A stretch of DNA of 64,000 nt from Halomonas meridiana (GCF_009846525.1 NZ_CP024621.1:1984001-2048000), one strand, 5' to 3'. Positions 19,483 to 29,056 are shown, counted from the stretch's first letter. Numbers and translations are program-made. The notes: generated by a model from the letters alone, not told the origin.

Positions 19483-19510
19483 ATATTACTATTTCTAATT
19501 TTAAAGTCAA
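19483..19510 (-). promoter_or_regulatory. Promoter of the tRNA operon
   Basis: On the minus strand TTGACT (-35) is separated by 16 bases from TAATAT (-10), with a GC-rich discriminator after it, typical of stable-RNA promoters. It lies about 45 bp before tRNA-Pro. Confidence 0.6.
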
Positions 19511-19644
19511 CACTTAAAGTGATTGATTCGATAGGCGCTTTGCCTTGTCGCCCTACCATGCGAAAATTACTCCCACTTTAAAGCGCGTCCTGTGACTGCG
19601 CGTGTCGTTTGCTTCGCTTTCCAACCTCATAGGGATTTCACTAC

Positions 19645-20505
19645 ATGACCGCCCAACTCATCGATGGTAAAGCCATCGCCGCTAATGTCCGTCAACGCGT
19701 GGCCGAGAAAATTGCGGCACGCCAGCAAACCGGCGCTCGCGCCCCCGGACTAGCCGTTGTTGTGGTCGGTGAAGACCCCGCCTCACATGTGTATGTCAAC
19801 AACAAGCATCGTGCTTGCGAACAGGCGGGTATCCTCTCTTTTCAACACGCTCTTCCTGCCGATACGACGCAAGAGGCATTAGAAGCGCTGGTTGATCAGC
19901 TCAATGCAGACGCCACGGTAGATGGCATTCTGGTACAGCTCCCCTTGCCAGACCATTTGGATGCTCGCCCCATTCTCGAGCGTATCCGTCCGGATAAAGA
20001 CGTCGATGGTTTTCATCCCTATAACTTGGGCAGGCTGGCGCAGCGCCTTCCTTCTCTGCGCCCCTGCACGCCCAAGGGCATCATGACCATGCTGGCGCAA
20101 AGTGGCATCGCCGTGCGCGGCATGGATGCCACCATCGTAGGCGCTTCAAACATCGTCGGGCGGCCAATGGCGTTGGAACTGATGCTAGCGGGCTGCACTA
20201 CGACAGTATGCCACCGCTTTACCCAAGACTTGGCCAGCCATGTCAGTCGCGCCGACTTGGTCGTGGTGGCGGTGGGCAAACCGGGGATCGTCAAGGGTGA
20301 ATGGATCAAACCCGGCGCCGTAGTCATCGATGTAGGTATCAATCGTCAGGAAGATGGCACACTGGTGGGTGATGTCGATTTTACGGCGGCGGCCGAGCGC
20401 GCCAGCCACATTACGCCGGTGCCGGGAGGCGTTGGCCCGATGACGGTCGCCACCCTGCTTGAGAATACGCTGGAAGCCGCCGAGCATCACGATCAGGCGT
20501 CTTGA
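19645..20505 (+). CDS. folD: Methylenetetrahydrofolate dehydrogenase/cyclohydrolase
   Basis: A 286-residue bifunctional FolD interconverting 5,10-methylene-THF, methenyl-THF and 10-formyl-THF. Visible family motifs are the [14 protein letters not shown] region with the catalytic lysine, [34 protein letters not shown] [12 protein letters not shown] (here [12 protein letters not shown]) and [11 protein letters not shown]. Length is normal. It is followed directly by mtnN, linking one-carbon and methyl-cycle metabolism. Confidence 0.97.
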   Translation: MTAQLIDGKAIAANVRQRVAEKIAARQQTGARAPGLAVVVVGEDPASHVYVNNKHRACEQAGILSFQHALPADTTQEALEALVDQLNADATVDGILVQLPLPDHLDARPILERIRPDKDVDGFHPYNLGRLAQRLPSLRPCTPKGIMTMLAQSGIAVRGMDATIVGASNIVGRPMALELMLAGCTTTVCHRFTQDLASHVSRADLVVVAVGKPGIVKGEWIKPGAVVIDVGINRQEDGTLVGDVDFTAAAERASHITPVPGGVGPMTVATLLENTLEAAEHHDQAS

Positions 20506-20552
20506 AGAACGCCCCTCACCGAATACTCATTCGCACCATGATGGAGAAGCCC

Positions 20553-21260
20553 GTGCAACGCATTGGAATTATTGGCGCTATGGCGCAAGAAGTGAAGCTT
20601 CTAGCGGGACAGCTCGAGAACGCAGAACGCTACGAACATGCCGGGTTCGTCTTTCATACCGGCACGCGACATGGCCTCGACATCGTCATTCTGCAGTCGG
20701 GTATCGGCAAAGTGAACGCCGCCGTCGGCACGGCGATTCTGTTGGAGCGTCATCAACCGGACGCCATCATCAACACCGGCTCGGCAGGCGGTTTTGCCAC
20801 CGACCTAGCCATTGGCGATGTCATCATTTCCGATGAAGTCCGCCATCACGATGTGGATGCAGTGGTCTTTGGCTACGAAATTGGCCAGGTGCCGGGCATG
20901 CCACCGGCGTACCATGCCGACAAGCGCCTGCGTGACATCGCTCGTGGTGCCATTGCCGCCCTGGGAGAAGTCAACGTGCGCGAGGGCATGATTGCGACGG
21001 GCGATGCGTTTATGGCCGACCCTGAGCGGGTGGCCGCCACGCGCGCGCAGTTCCCTACCATGCTCGCCGTCGAAATGGAGGGCGCCGCCATTGCCCAGAC
21101 GTGCTATCTCTACGACTGCCCGTTCGTGGTCATTCGCGCCCTTTCCGACATTCCCGGAAGCGGCGATAACCACCTCTCTTTCGAGCAGTTCCTCGATATG
21201 GCCGCCGACCACTCTTCCCGCATGGTAGATCACATGTTGCTGGCATTAGGCGGTCAGTAA
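20553..21260 (+). CDS. mtnN: 5'-methylthioadenosine/S-adenosylhomocysteine nucleosidase
   Basis: Cleaves MTA and SAH to adenine plus the thioribose or S-ribosylhomocysteine. Motifs GIIGAMAQEV, SGIGKVNAA, NTGSAGG and EMEGAAIAQ (with the catalytic glutamates) are present. The frame stays open upstream to 20502 with ATGs at 20538 and 20541. GTG 20553 is preferred because GGAG at 20543-20546 lies 6 bases before it and gives the short N-terminus usual for the family (235 residues). It is probably in an operon with folD. A bidirectional terminator follows. Confidence 0.93.
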   Translation: MQRIGIIGAMAQEVKLLAGQLENAERYEHAGFVFHTGTRHGLDIVILQSGIGKVNAAVGTAILLERHQPDAIINTGSAGGFATDLAIGDVIISDEVRHHDVDAVVFGYEIGQVPGMPPAYHADKRLRDIARGAIAALGEVNVREGMIATGDAFMADPERVAATRAQFPTMLAVEMEGAAIAQTCYLYDCPFVVIRALSDIPGSGDNHLSFEQFLDMAADHSSRMVDHMLLALGGQ

Positions 21261-21293
21261 ATCCTACGCGCTCGTGGAGTCACCGCCACGATC

Positions 21294-21325
21294 AAAAAAA
21301 CGGAGCCTCATTGGCTCCGTTTTTT
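21294..21325. terminator. Bidirectional terminator between mtnN and pyrC
   Basis: ACGGAGCC-TCATT-GGCTCCGT forms an 8 bp stem, with an A-run before and a T-run after, serving both converging genes. Confidence 0.9.
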
Positions 21326-21348
21326 ATGACGAACTCACACGCTTATGG

Positions 21349-22386
21349 TTACTTTTTCATCGCCCAGGCAAGTGTTTCACCTGCCAGTAACGGCACGATG
21401 GTTTGACCAGACGCATAGGGATAGCTCGCCGGCAGTGTCCACTCGCGCCGCTCAAGCGTAATGGCGTCTGCGTTCGGCGAAAGGCCATAAAAACGCGGGC
21501 CGTTAAGACTCGCAAAGGCCTCCAGCTTATCCAGCGCCTGCATCTCCTCGAAGGCCGTCGCATAAAGCTCGATGGCGGCAGGCGCCGTATAAGCACCGGC
21601 ACAGCCGCAGCTCGACTCTTTGTCACCCTTTGCATGGGGAGCACTATCGGTGCCCAGGAAGAATTTGGGGCTACCGCTGGTGGCGGCTTTCAACAAAGCC
21701 TGTCGATGCTGTTCGCGCTTGAGGATGGGAAGGCAGTAATAGTGAGGGCGAATACCGCCTGCCAGCATTTTATTGCGATTGAAGAGCAAGTGGTGGGCAG
21801 TAATCGTGGCGGCTACGTTGTCAGACGCGCTGGCGACGAACTCCGCAGCCTGCTGCGTGGTGATGTGCTCGAACACCACTTTCAGTTCGGGGTGTCGCGC
21901 CAGCAACGGCTTCATGACACGCTCGATGAACACCGCTTCCCGATCGAAGATATCGATCTCGTGGTCGGTGACCTCGCCATGTACCAGTAGCGGCATACCC
22001 AGCTTTGCCATCATGGCAATGGTGGCATCGCAGTGGGCAATGTCCGTCACTCCCGAGGCAGAGTTGGTCGTGGCCCCTGCCGGATAAAGCTTCACGGCTT
22101 TGACGATGCCACTCTCGACGGCACGCTCTATCTCCTCGGGCGGTGTCGTATCCGTGAGGTAGAGCACCATCAGCGGCTCAAAAGTACTGCCTTCGGGTAG
22201 CGCGGCCAAGATGCGTTCGCGGTAAGCTACTGCCTGCTCTGTCGTGGTCACCGGTGGCTTTAGGTTCGGCATGATGATCGCACGACCCATTTGCGCAGCG
22301 GTATGTCCCACCACGGCATTGAGCGCCTCGTCATCACGTAAATGCAGGTGCCAGTCATCAGGGCGGGTCAGGGTAATAGCGTCCAC
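21349..22386 (-). CDS. pyrC: Dihydroorotase
   Basis: A type II (PyrC) dihydroorotase, the third step of pyrimidine synthesis. It has the metal-binding HLHLRD near the N-terminus, KPPVTT, the carboxylated-lysine region [14 protein letters not shown], and [13 protein letters not shown]. The open frame extends to 22431. GTG 22386 fits better, because AGGA lies about 7 bases upstream and the protein then begins [18 protein letters not shown] as in relatives (345 residues). Confidence 0.94.
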   Translation of the reverse strand: MDAITLTRPDDWHLHLRDDEALNAVVGHTAAQMGRAIIMPNLKPPVTTTEQAVAYRERILAALPEGSTFEPLMVLYLTDTTPPEEIERAVESGIVKAVKLYPAGATTNSASGVTDIAHCDATIAMMAKLGMPLLVHGEVTDHEIDIFDREAVFIERVMKPLLARHPELKVVFEHITTQQAAEFVASASDNVAATITAHHLLFNRNKMLAGGIRPHYYCLPILKREQHRQALLKAATSGSPKFFLGTDSAPHAKGDKESSCGCAGAYTAPAAIELYATAFEEMQALDKLEAFASLNGPRFYGLSPNADAITLERREWTLPASYPYASGQTIVPLLAGETLAWAMKK

Positions 22387-22530
22387 GGCAAATCCTATTG
22401 GTCTTGGGTGAAGGGGGCTGCGAGCTGCCACAGTATACCCAATACGCCGATCGGATAAATCCGTGCGTGACCCCCACAGGTCCGCGCAAGTGTCGTATCA
22501 TGGCGGCACGCTGTAAGATCAAGGATTCGG

Positions 22531-22953
22531 TTGTTTATGCAGAACGTACGTCGCTATGCGGATTTCATCGCCAGCTTGGAAGGTTTGGCGTGGCTGGGAC
22601 TCGCATGGTCCATCTCCTTTTCGATGCATCGACAAAGCACCGAGCCAACGCTTGCGGTGCTGTTCATCGTGGCTACGCTGGTACTCTTTAGCTGGGCACA
22701 TCGCCCGATGCGCTACTTGCTGCGACGCTATCACATTCGCAAGCGCCGAACCGATATGTGGATCCACACGCTCGCTCTGCCGCTTTTGCTGGCCATGTTT
22801 TTTCATATCATGCTGGAGGCGCTACTAGGTTCGGCTTGGCTGCCTCCCAAAATGCTGCTGTTCAATCTATTAGCGTCTGCCGGCTGGATGACCTTTGTCA
22901 TGACCCTCTTCATCAAATTCGTCATTCATAGTGTCAAAACATCGAGCAAATAA
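22531..22953 (+). CDS. Unknown four-helix membrane protein upstream of regB
   Basis: A 140-residue protein with about four hydrophobic segments (roughly 15-32, 42-58, 76-96, 108-130) and basic loops (RYLLRRYHIRKRR). I do not recognise a family. AAGGA at 22521-22525 is 5 bases before TTG 22531 but 11 before ATG 22537, so the rarer TTG start is favoured. It ends 8 bp before regB and is therefore probably in the same transcript as the redox sensor. The function is unknown. Confidence 0.75.
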   Translation: MFMQNVRRYADFIASLEGLAWLGLAWSISFSMHRQSTEPTLAVLFIVATLVLFSWAHRPMRYLLRRYHIRKRRTDMWIHTLALPLLLAMFFHIMLEALLGSAWLPPKMLLFNLLASAGWMTFVMTLFIKFVIHSVKTSSK

Positions 22954-22961
22954 GCCAACCC

Positions 22962-24233
22962 ATGCCCACTGCCCTACCCTTACCGCTCTCTACACCCAAT
23001 CGAAACCTGGTTCGGCTCACCATCGTTAGGGGAATTACCTGGACGGGTTTTTTGATGGCGATCATTGTCGGCATCGAGCTACTCGCTTTCGACCTTCCCG
23101 TCACCGCCGTTGTGAGCGTCGTGATCGCAATGGGGCTGCTGAACATTGCCACATGGTGGCGTTTGGGGCGCCCCAAAGCCGTTGGCCACGGTGAGTACTT
23201 GTCTCACTTGCTGGCCGATATTGCCGGGCTCACCCTGCTGTTTTACTTTTCGGGCGGTTCTACGAATCCGTTCATTACGTACTACTTGGTGCCCGTGACC
23301 ATTGCAGCCGCAACGCTGCCCTGGCGCCACGCCTGGATCATTGCGGCCTGCGCCATGGGTGGTTACAGCTTCTTGATGTTTGACTACCACCCCATTCCAC
23401 AGCTGGGTCATATCAGTAGCGAAGGTCCGCTCAGCCTGCACATCCTGGGCATGTGGCTCAACTTCGGGCTGTCGGCTGGGCTTGTCACGTTTTTTATCTA
23501 TAAAATGGCTCACGCGCTGCGCAGCCGCGATAAAGCCCTCTCCCGCACGCGGGAAGCCGCTCTGCGTAACGAACAAGTGCTGGCCGTTGCCACACAAGCG
23601 GCGGGCACGGCCCACGAACTTGGCACCCCGCTGTCGACGATGGCGGTGCTGCTCAAAGAGATGCAGGCCGACGCAGCAAAAGGCAGCGCGCTGGAGGAGG
23701 ATATCGCGCTCTTGCGACAGCAGGTCGATATCTGCAAATCGCGTTTGCAGCACCTTGTCACCAATGCCGATCGTCGCCGCATGGCCGAACCAGAAGTGCT
23801 GGATGCCGAAGTGTGGCTTGCTGGGGTGGTGCAGCGTTGGCTGGTGATTCGACCCGACGTGAGCCATCGCTTCGATGTGGCCGAACGGCGCGGCCGCCCC
23901 TGGCTCGCCGTGGATGCGACGCTCGACCAAGCGCTGACCAATTTATTGAACAATGCTGCAGACGCCAATCCAGAACACATCGCCATACGCTTGGATTGGC
24001 AAGATGAGAGCGTCATTATCGATATCCGTGACCACGGCCCAGGGGTGGCCATGTCGATTGCGGACCAGCTAGGCGACACGTTCGTCTCGACCAAAAGTAA
24101 AGGAATGGGCATCGGCCTGTTCCTCACGCACGCCACGATCAACCGCTTCGGCGGAGGCGTGAGCCTCTATAACCATCCCGAGGGTGGAACGTTGACCGAG
24201 GTCACCCTGCCGCGCTGCTCAGCACCCAGTTAA
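22962..24233 (+). CDS. regB: RegB/PrrB/ActS-type redox sensor histidine kinase
   Basis: A 423-residue kinase with about six N-terminal membrane helices. It has the quinone-site heptad GGSTNPF (98-104), an H-box AHELGTPLS with His218, and Cys258 in VDICKS exactly 40 residues later, the same spacing as His225-Cys265 of Rhodobacter RegB. N-box, G1 (DHGPGV) and G2 boxes follow. In known relatives it senses ubiquinone redox state and phosphorylates RegA. It is followed 36 bp later by regA. Confidence 0.94.
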   Translation: MPTALPLPLSTPNRNLVRLTIVRGITWTGFLMAIIVGIELLAFDLPVTAVVSVVIAMGLLNIATWWRLGRPKAVGHGEYLSHLLADIAGLTLLFYFSGGSTNPFITYYLVPVTIAAATLPWRHAWIIAACAMGGYSFLMFDYHPIPQLGHISSEGPLSLHILGMWLNFGLSAGLVTFFIYKMAHALRSRDKALSRTREAALRNEQVLAVATQAAGTAHELGTPLSTMAVLLKEMQADAAKGSALEEDIALLRQQVDICKSRLQHLVTNADRRRMAEPEVLDAEVWLAGVVQRWLVIRPDVSHRFDVAERRGRPWLAVDATLDQALTNLLNNAADANPEHIAIRLDWQDESVIIDIRDHGPGVAMSIADQLGDTFVSTKSKGMGIGLFLTHATINRFGGGVSLYNHPEGGTLTEVTLPRCSAPS

Positions 24234-24269
24234 GCTGAGACAGCAGCGATTCAGACTAACGAGGGTAGT

Positions 24270-24809
24270 ATGCAGAACCAAGAGCAGCGTCTGCTAATCG
24301 TCGATGACGATGAAATGTTTTGTCACGTATTGAGCCGTGCCCTGGCCCGGCGAGGCTTTGACGTCAAGGTGGCACACGATGCCGATCAAGCGCTGAGCAT
24401 CGCGTCGCACTTCATGCCCACCATGGCTACACTGGATTTGAAGCTAGAACATAGCTCTGGACTCAAGCTGTTACCCGACCTCCTCTCCACTGTGCCTGGC
24501 TGTCGTATCGTGGTGCTGACCGGCTACTCGAGCATTGCCACGGCAGTCGAAGCCATCAAGCTGGGCGCCATCAATTATCTATGCAAACCAGCGGATGCGG
24601 ATGATGTGATGGCGGCCTTCGAACACCCCGACGCCGACCCCAACGTCGAGCTGGCAGATAATCCACCCTCCATCAACCGAATCACCTGGGAGCATATTCA
24701 AAAAGTGCTGCAGGAACACGATGGCAATATCTCGGCCACCGCCCGCGCGCTGGGCATGCACCGACGCACCCTTCAGAGAAAGCTACAAAAACGACCGGTA
24801 CGTCGCTAA
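24270..24809 (+). CDS. regA: RegA/PrrA/ActR-type response regulator
   Basis: A 179-residue two-domain regulator. The receiver has the acidic pocket VDDDE and phosphoacceptor Asp56 (ATLDLKL). The C-terminal Fis-type HTH carries the RegA hallmark ISATARALGMHRRTLQRK. RegA proteins control respiration, electron-transport and carbon or nitrogen genes according to redox state. GAGGG precedes the ATG. It is co-transcribed with regB. Confidence 0.94.
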   Translation: MQNQEQRLLIVDDDEMFCHVLSRALARRGFDVKVAHDADQALSIASHFMPTMATLDLKLEHSSGLKLLPDLLSTVPGCRIVVLTGYSSIATAVEAIKLGAINYLCKPADADDVMAAFEHPDADPNVELADNPPSINRITWEHIQKVLQEHDGNISATARALGMHRRTLQRKLQKRPVRR

Positions 24810-24816
24810 GCAACAT

Positions 24817-24841
24817 CGCCTGCCACCTTTGGTGGCAGGCG
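24817..24841. terminator. Hairpin between regA and bdhA-like gene
   Basis: A perfect 11 bp stem, CGCCTGCCACC with its complement and a TTT loop, between two converging genes. There is no U-run on either side, so it may be a termination or mRNA-end-protecting structure. Confidence 0.55.
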
Positions 24842-24852
24842 AGTCGGCTGGC

Positions 24853-25626
24853 TCAGTGAGCGGTCCAACCAAGATCGATGTTCCAGCTCGCACCGGTGAC
24901 TGCGCCCGCCGCATCCGACGTGAGGTAAGCCACTAGTTGAGCCACTTCGGAAGGCTCGATTAGCCGCTTGACCGCCGCATTCTTGAGCATGATCTTCTCG
25001 ATGACTTCTTGCTCGTCCATTCCATGCAGCTTGGCCTGATCGGCAATTTGGTTGTCGACCAAGGGTGTTTTCACGTAAGCGGGGCAAATGGCATTGGCCG
25101 TAATACCCTGCTCACCCCCCTCCAGTGCGGCTGTCTTGGTCAAGCCGATCATGCCGTGCTTCGCGCTGATGTACGCCGCCTTGCCCGGTGACGCCACTTG
25201 GGCATGGATCGAGGCAATGTTGACCACGCGACCCCAGCCTTTCTCGCGCATGTAGGGCCACGCCGCTTGGGTGAGCAGGAAAGGGGCCGTCAGCATCAAA
25301 TCGATGATTTGACGCCACTTCTCTTCAGGGAAGGTCTCGATGGACGCGACATGCTGAATACCGGCGTTGTTGACGAGAATGTCCACGCCGCCAAACCGCT
25401 TGACCGCATCGGCAATCGCGCCTCGACACGCGTCAGGACCGGTGAGATCCGCTTGATAAAACGCGGCGCCAGCTGCTTCTGCAATCTCTTTACCAGCGGG
25501 GTTGAAGTCGACGGCCAGTACTTGATGCCCCTGCTCACAAAAATGTCGAACGACGGCCTCACCAATACCGCTGCTCGTCCCTGTCACCACGGCAACCCGC
25601 GGTGTTGAAGCTGTTGAAGATGACAT
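24853..25626 (-). CDS. bdhA: 3-hydroxybutyrate dehydrogenase (SDR)
   Basis: A 257-residue short-chain dehydrogenase with cofactor motif TGTSSGIG, NNAGIQH, and the catalytic tetrad region IASIHAQVASPGKAAYISAKHG (Ser, Tyr-x3-Lys). The strings AGIQHVASIETFPEEKW and CPAYVKTPLV are typical of 3-hydroxybutyrate dehydrogenases, which oxidise 3-hydroxybutyrate to acetoacetate. The acetoacetate-activating CoA-transferase genes lie about 2 kb away, consistent with PHB or ketone-body use. Confidence 0.9.
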   Translation of the reverse strand: MSSSTASTPRVAVVTGTSSGIGEAVVRHFCEQGHQVLAVDFNPAGKEIAEAAGAAFYQADLTGPDACRGAIADAVKRFGGVDILVNNAGIQHVASIETFPEEKWRQIIDLMLTAPFLLTQAAWPYMREKGWGRVVNIASIHAQVASPGKAAYISAKHGMIGLTKTAALEGGEQGITANAICPAYVKTPLVDNQIADQAKLHGMDEQEVIEKIMLKNAAVKRLIEPSEVAQLVAYLTSDAAGAVTGASWNIDLGWTAH

Positions 25627-25703
25627 TCAGGCTTCCTTTTTTGACGTACATGGGAATGAAGAAATAAACGTTCATGAGTATAGGAGCAGCCAACCGCTTC
25701 TGC

Positions 25704-26150
25704 CTACTCGGCCAATGAGGTCGCGTCCGGCTCCGCCAACAACTGCTGCATCATACGCTGCGCAAGTCGCGCCGTTTCCTGCAAGGAGTCTAGGTCGCTC
25801 AAGTCATCCAATATCTTTCTCTTGTATAGCTCGATCCCGGACGTCAAGCGTTCTAGTTCCAAGGCATAGCGGCCGGATGGCAGCACCAACACGCCTTCTG
25901 AGGGCAGCGGCGCCTGCAGCGTGGCCTGTTCAGGCAATGCGACCAACCACAGCTCGCAGGGGGTGATCAGAGCTCCCGCCATGACACTGGCGCCGCTGAT
26001 GCGCGTCTCCAAATGCTGGAAGCAGAGCGCATCCACCCCCAACCTCGGGTTGAAATGGGACTGCTGTCTTAGTGATGTCCAGTGTTCGTCACGATAGCAC
26101 TGGGCCAGCTCGGCTAAATAACCGTACTCATGCGGCGCCAACGTCTGCAT
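25704..26150 (-). CDS. HybE-like ([NiFe]-hydrogenase assembly chaperone family) protein
   Basis: A 148-residue protein. FNPRLGVDALCFQHLE, followed by GALITPCELWLVALP and VLPSGRYALEL, has the layout of the HybE family (NPxLxVEAVGF ... GVLITPWFMNLVLLP ... PSGxY). The match is by memory and some family-typical residues differ. HybE chaperones Tat-exported hydrogenases, but no hydrogenase gene is in this window. AAGGAG precedes the ATG. It could have been recruited to another exported redox protein. Confidence 0.6.
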   Translation of the reverse strand: MQTLAPHEYGYLAELAQCYRDEHWTSLRQQSHFNPRLGVDALCFQHLETRISGASVMAGALITPCELWLVALPEQATLQAPLPSEGVLVLPSGRYALELERLTSGIELYKRKILDDLSDLDSLQETARLAQRMMQQLLAEPDATSLAE

Positions 26151-26295
26151 GGATTCTCCTTGATGGATGGCTCATTGTGACGCTTTATGGCACGCGTAGC
26201 GTGGTGCTATTGGCGAAAGCCTGCGCCCTACGCCACAATGTGCGCTGATTGCTCACTCAACTACCAATTCGCCCCTATCGTAAAGGAGCCACCTT

Positions 26296-26559
26296 ATGTT
26301 CGTGGTCATTTTTGGGCGCATGTCGTGCCCTTTTTGCGTTCGCGCCAAGCATCTCGCCGAACACTTGGAAAACAGTGGGAAGATCGAGGGTTACCGCTAT
26401 GTCGACATGCCCTCCGAGGGCGTCACCAAAGAGGATATCGCTAAAACAGCGGGTAAACCGATCCACACCGTGCCACAAATCTTCGTCGACCAGCAGCACG
26501 TGGGCGGCTTTACCGAATTCGATCAATTTGTTCGCGACAAACAGTTGCTGGCCTCTTAG
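26296..26559 (+). CDS. grxA: Glutaredoxin (GrxA-like)
   Basis: An 87-residue thioredoxin-fold protein with a dithiol active site CPFC at 12-15 (GRMSCPFCVRAK), cis-Pro region HTVPQIFVD, and the glutathione-binding GGFTEFD. Length and motif agree with class I glutaredoxin 1, which reduces disulphides such as that of ribonucleotide reductase. AAAGGAG lies 8 bases before the ATG. It is a single gene. Confidence 0.92.
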   Translation: MFVVIFGRMSCPFCVRAKHLAEHLENSGKIEGYRYVDMPSEGVTKEDIAKTAGKPIHTVPQIFVDQQHVGGFTEFDQFVRDKQLLAS

Positions 26560-26673
26560 CGGGCGTTAAATTCGCCGTTAAAGCCCGTTGAACCTACGAA
26601 CTCCTTGCTTGCCTATACTGACCACTCAGTTAACCGTTGACTCACGGACGTCTTTAGGCGGCGAGGAACCCCC

Positions 26674-27441
26674 ATGCAACGCGAGGAGTTTGTACAACAG
26701 CTATGGCTGGACTATGTCCATACCCACCCCGACATCGGCGGCCTGCGGCTATGGCCACTCCACACCGCAGCGGAATATCTGACGCTGGTCACCCTGAATT
26801 ACGGCCCGTTCGCAATGCATGCCTTGAGCCTGCCGCTATCACGCATGGGGTATCGTTCGGTCGGGCACTATGCCATGGCAGACAAAGGCTTGCTGATCCA
26901 CTTGATGGCACCAAGTGACGACAGCAGTTGGCTGGTGCTCGCCGAGCTACAAATCGGCACGCTGTCAAAAGTGCCTCGCGAAGCGTTAACCTCGCTCGTG
27001 CATCAAAGCCACCCCGCCGACTGCAAAGGTCACAACCTGCTTTGCCGTGGCCGCCCTTGGCCGATGCCTTCTTGGGAGCTCTATCAGCAGTTACAAAACG
27101 CGCACCCACTGGCCGCCTGGCTTGCCGTCATGGGCCCTCGCTTGCATCATGCGGGTTTCGATTGTTACCGGATGCACGCGTCGATCGACACACTGAGCGA
27201 GCAGTTAGAAAACGCCGGTATGCCGCCGCTCAGCGGTCAGCAAAATGGCGTTTTCTCTGTGTCCAATTTACTCGAGCACCGTTTTTACCCGGCAACGCCA
27301 CAGAAAATGGTCTTCCGCGATGGAGACGAACACCGCTTGTGCCTGGGTGGATTAGCCCTGACCCAAAAACAAGTCAACGATGCCCATGAGCGGGTGGCGG
27401 AGATCTTGCTGCCTTTTCACACTCGCTGCGAAATGGCGTGA
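26674..27441 (+). CDS. DUF1338-like protein, possibly catalytically inactive
   Basis: A 255-residue protein. Its order of segments (REEFVQQLWLDYV ... GY ... HYAMADKGLLIH ... LAELQ ... WELYQQLQNAHPLAAWLAVMG ... MVFRDG) follows the DUF1338 family, which includes the 2-oxoadipate dioxygenase/decarboxylase HglS. By my alignment from memory the first metal-ligand His of the family is Tyr35 here, the second (His158/159) is kept, and the C-terminal Glu is missing. Function is therefore unknown. GAGGA lies about 7 bases before the ATG. Confidence 0.6.
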   Translation: MQREEFVQQLWLDYVHTHPDIGGLRLWPLHTAAEYLTLVTLNYGPFAMHALSLPLSRMGYRSVGHYAMADKGLLIHLMAPSDDSSWLVLAELQIGTLSKVPREALTSLVHQSHPADCKGHNLLCRGRPWPMPSWELYQQLQNAHPLAAWLAVMGPRLHHAGFDCYRMHASIDTLSEQLENAGMPPLSGQQNGVFSVSNLLEHRFYPATPQKMVFRDGDEHRLCLGGLALTQKQVNDAHERVAEILLPFHTRCEMA

Positions 27442-27476
27442 GCCACCAGCCCACGCCCTCCGCCTAACGGTCGTGC

Positions 27477-28139
27477 TTATTCATCGAAAGTCATTTCGGG
27501 GACGTGGTCCGGCACGATGAGTTTGCCTGCGGTTTTCTCGACAATCTCTTCGACGCTCACCCCTGGCGCACGCTCTTTAAGGATGAACGCGCCATCCTTG
27601 ATCTCCAGGTAAGCCAGATCGGTCAAGACCCGATTGATACAACCCGCTCCTGTCAGCGGCAGGTTGCACTTTTCGAGCAGCTTGGATTCGCCATGTTTGG
27701 AAGCGTGGGTCATGGTGCAAATGATGTTGTCGGCCCCGGCGACGAGATCCATCGCGCCCCCCATGCCTTTGATCAATTTGCCAGGGATCATCCAAGAGGC
27801 AATGTTACCTTCTTGGTCGACTTCGAACGCACCCAGCACGGTCAAATCCACATGACCACCGCGAATCATGGCAAACGACTCAGCGGAGGAGAAAATCGCC
27901 GCGCCAGGGCGAGCGGTAACGGTCTGTTTACCGGCATTGATCATATCCGGGTCGACTTCCTCCTCGGTAGGAAACCGCCCCATACCTAGCAGCCCATTTT
28001 CAGACTGCAACATCACATCCATGCCATCAGGAATGTAGTTGGCAACCAGAGTGGGAATACCGATACCCAAGTTGACGTAGAAGCCGTCCTGCAGTTCACG
28101 CGCGACGCGCTGGGCCATTTGTTCACGAGTTAAAGCCAT
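27477..28139 (-). CDS. scoB: 3-oxoacid CoA-transferase subunit B
   Basis: A 220-residue beta subunit of succinyl-CoA:3-ketoacid CoA-transferase, which activates acetoacetate with CoA from succinyl-CoA. It carries the catalytic Glu47 in QSENGLLGMG and the family string HASKHGESKLLEKC. The open frame extends upstream to 28304 but overlaps scoA. ATG 28139 gives the usual N-terminus MALTREQMAQRVARELQDG. It lies 49 bp downstream of scoA. Confidence 0.95.
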   Translation of the reverse strand: MALTREQMAQRVARELQDGFYVNLGIGIPTLVANYIPDGMDVMLQSENGLLGMGRFPTEEEVDPDMINAGKQTVTARPGAAIFSSAESFAMIRGGHVDLTVLGAFEVDQEGNIASWMIPGKLIKGMGGAMDLVAGADNIICTMTHASKHGESKLLEKCNLPLTGAGCINRVLTDLAYLEIKDGAFILKERAPGVSVEEIVEKTAGKLIVPDHVPEMTFDE

Positions 28140-28188
28140 GGTGCCACCTCTTGTCTTAGTAAGGAGTTGATTGTGGACGTTGATACGC

Positions 28189-28887
28189 TCAGCTACGGAC
28201 GGTGCGCTTCTCGATACGCTTTTCGAACGTGCCTTGAATGATGCGATCGACATAGATACCCGGCGTATGAATCTGGCTTGGCTCCAGCTCTCCGGGTTCC
28301 ACAATCTCCTCTACTTCGACAACGGTAATTTTGCCTGCCGTCGCCGCCATGGGATTAAAGTTCTGCGCAGTATGACGATACATGACGTTGCCATAGCGGT
28401 CGGCCTTCCAACCTTTGACGATCGCGAAATCGCCTTTGATGGCCTCTTCCAAAATGTAGTGACGACCATCGAATACGCGCACTTCCTTGCCTTCACCAAT
28501 GGGCGTGCCGTAACCAGTCGCGGTATAAAACGCGGGAATACCTGCACCGCCTGCGCGCATTTTCTCTGCAAGCGTTCCTTGAGGCGTCAATACCACTTCG
28601 ATTTCGTTGTTCAGCATCTGCTGTTCAAACATCGCGTTTTCGCCCACGTAAGAGGCGATGATCTTGCTGATTTGGCGGTCTTCTAGCAGTACGCCCAAAC
28701 CAAACCCATCTACACCACAGTTATTGGAAACCACCGTAAGGTCCTTGACTCCGCGACGCTTGATCTCCGCGATCAGGTTTTCAGGAATCCCACACAGACC
28801 AAAGCCACCGGCAATCACGGTCATACCGCTTTCGATGCCTTCCATTGCTTCCTCGTAAGAAGCCACACGCTTATCGAATCCTGCCAT
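28189..28887 (-). CDS. scoA: 3-oxoacid CoA-transferase subunit A
   Basis: A 232-residue alpha subunit with the CoA-transferase glycine motif [15 protein letters not shown] and the strings [12 protein letters not shown] and [16 protein letters not shown]. It forms the scoA-scoB operon and is divergent from a LysR gene, which would usually be its regulator but is broken here. With bdhA nearby it completes conversion of 3-hydroxybutyrate to acetoacetyl-CoA. Confidence 0.95.
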   Translation of the reverse strand: MAGFDKRVASYEEAMEGIESGMTVIAGGFGLCGIPENLIAEIKRRGVKDLTVVSNNCGVDGFGLGVLLEDRQISKIIASYVGENAMFEQQMLNNEIEVVLTPQGTLAEKMRAGGAGIPAFYTATGYGTPIGEGKEVRVFDGRHYILEEAIKGDFAIVKGWKADRYGNVMYRHTAQNFNPMAATAGKITVVEVEEIVEPGELEPSQIHTPGIYVDRIIQGTFEKRIEKRTVRS

Positions 28888-29056
28888 TGTTATGCCTCAC
28901 GTTGTTGTTGAGAACGTATCGGTGTTGGACGCTCGTTAAAGTAGTGTAAGCAGCGTTTGCTGGCGTGTCGCGCTATCGCCAGTGTTGTCCTAGATGATAT
29001 ATTTGTTAAGTTTGTTTTTCTTATCAATTCATTTTAATAACTTATAAAGAGATACC

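Noticed and set aside
23079..23930. 283-codon frame opposite regB
   Set aside because: Antisense shadow of a confidently identified kinase gene.
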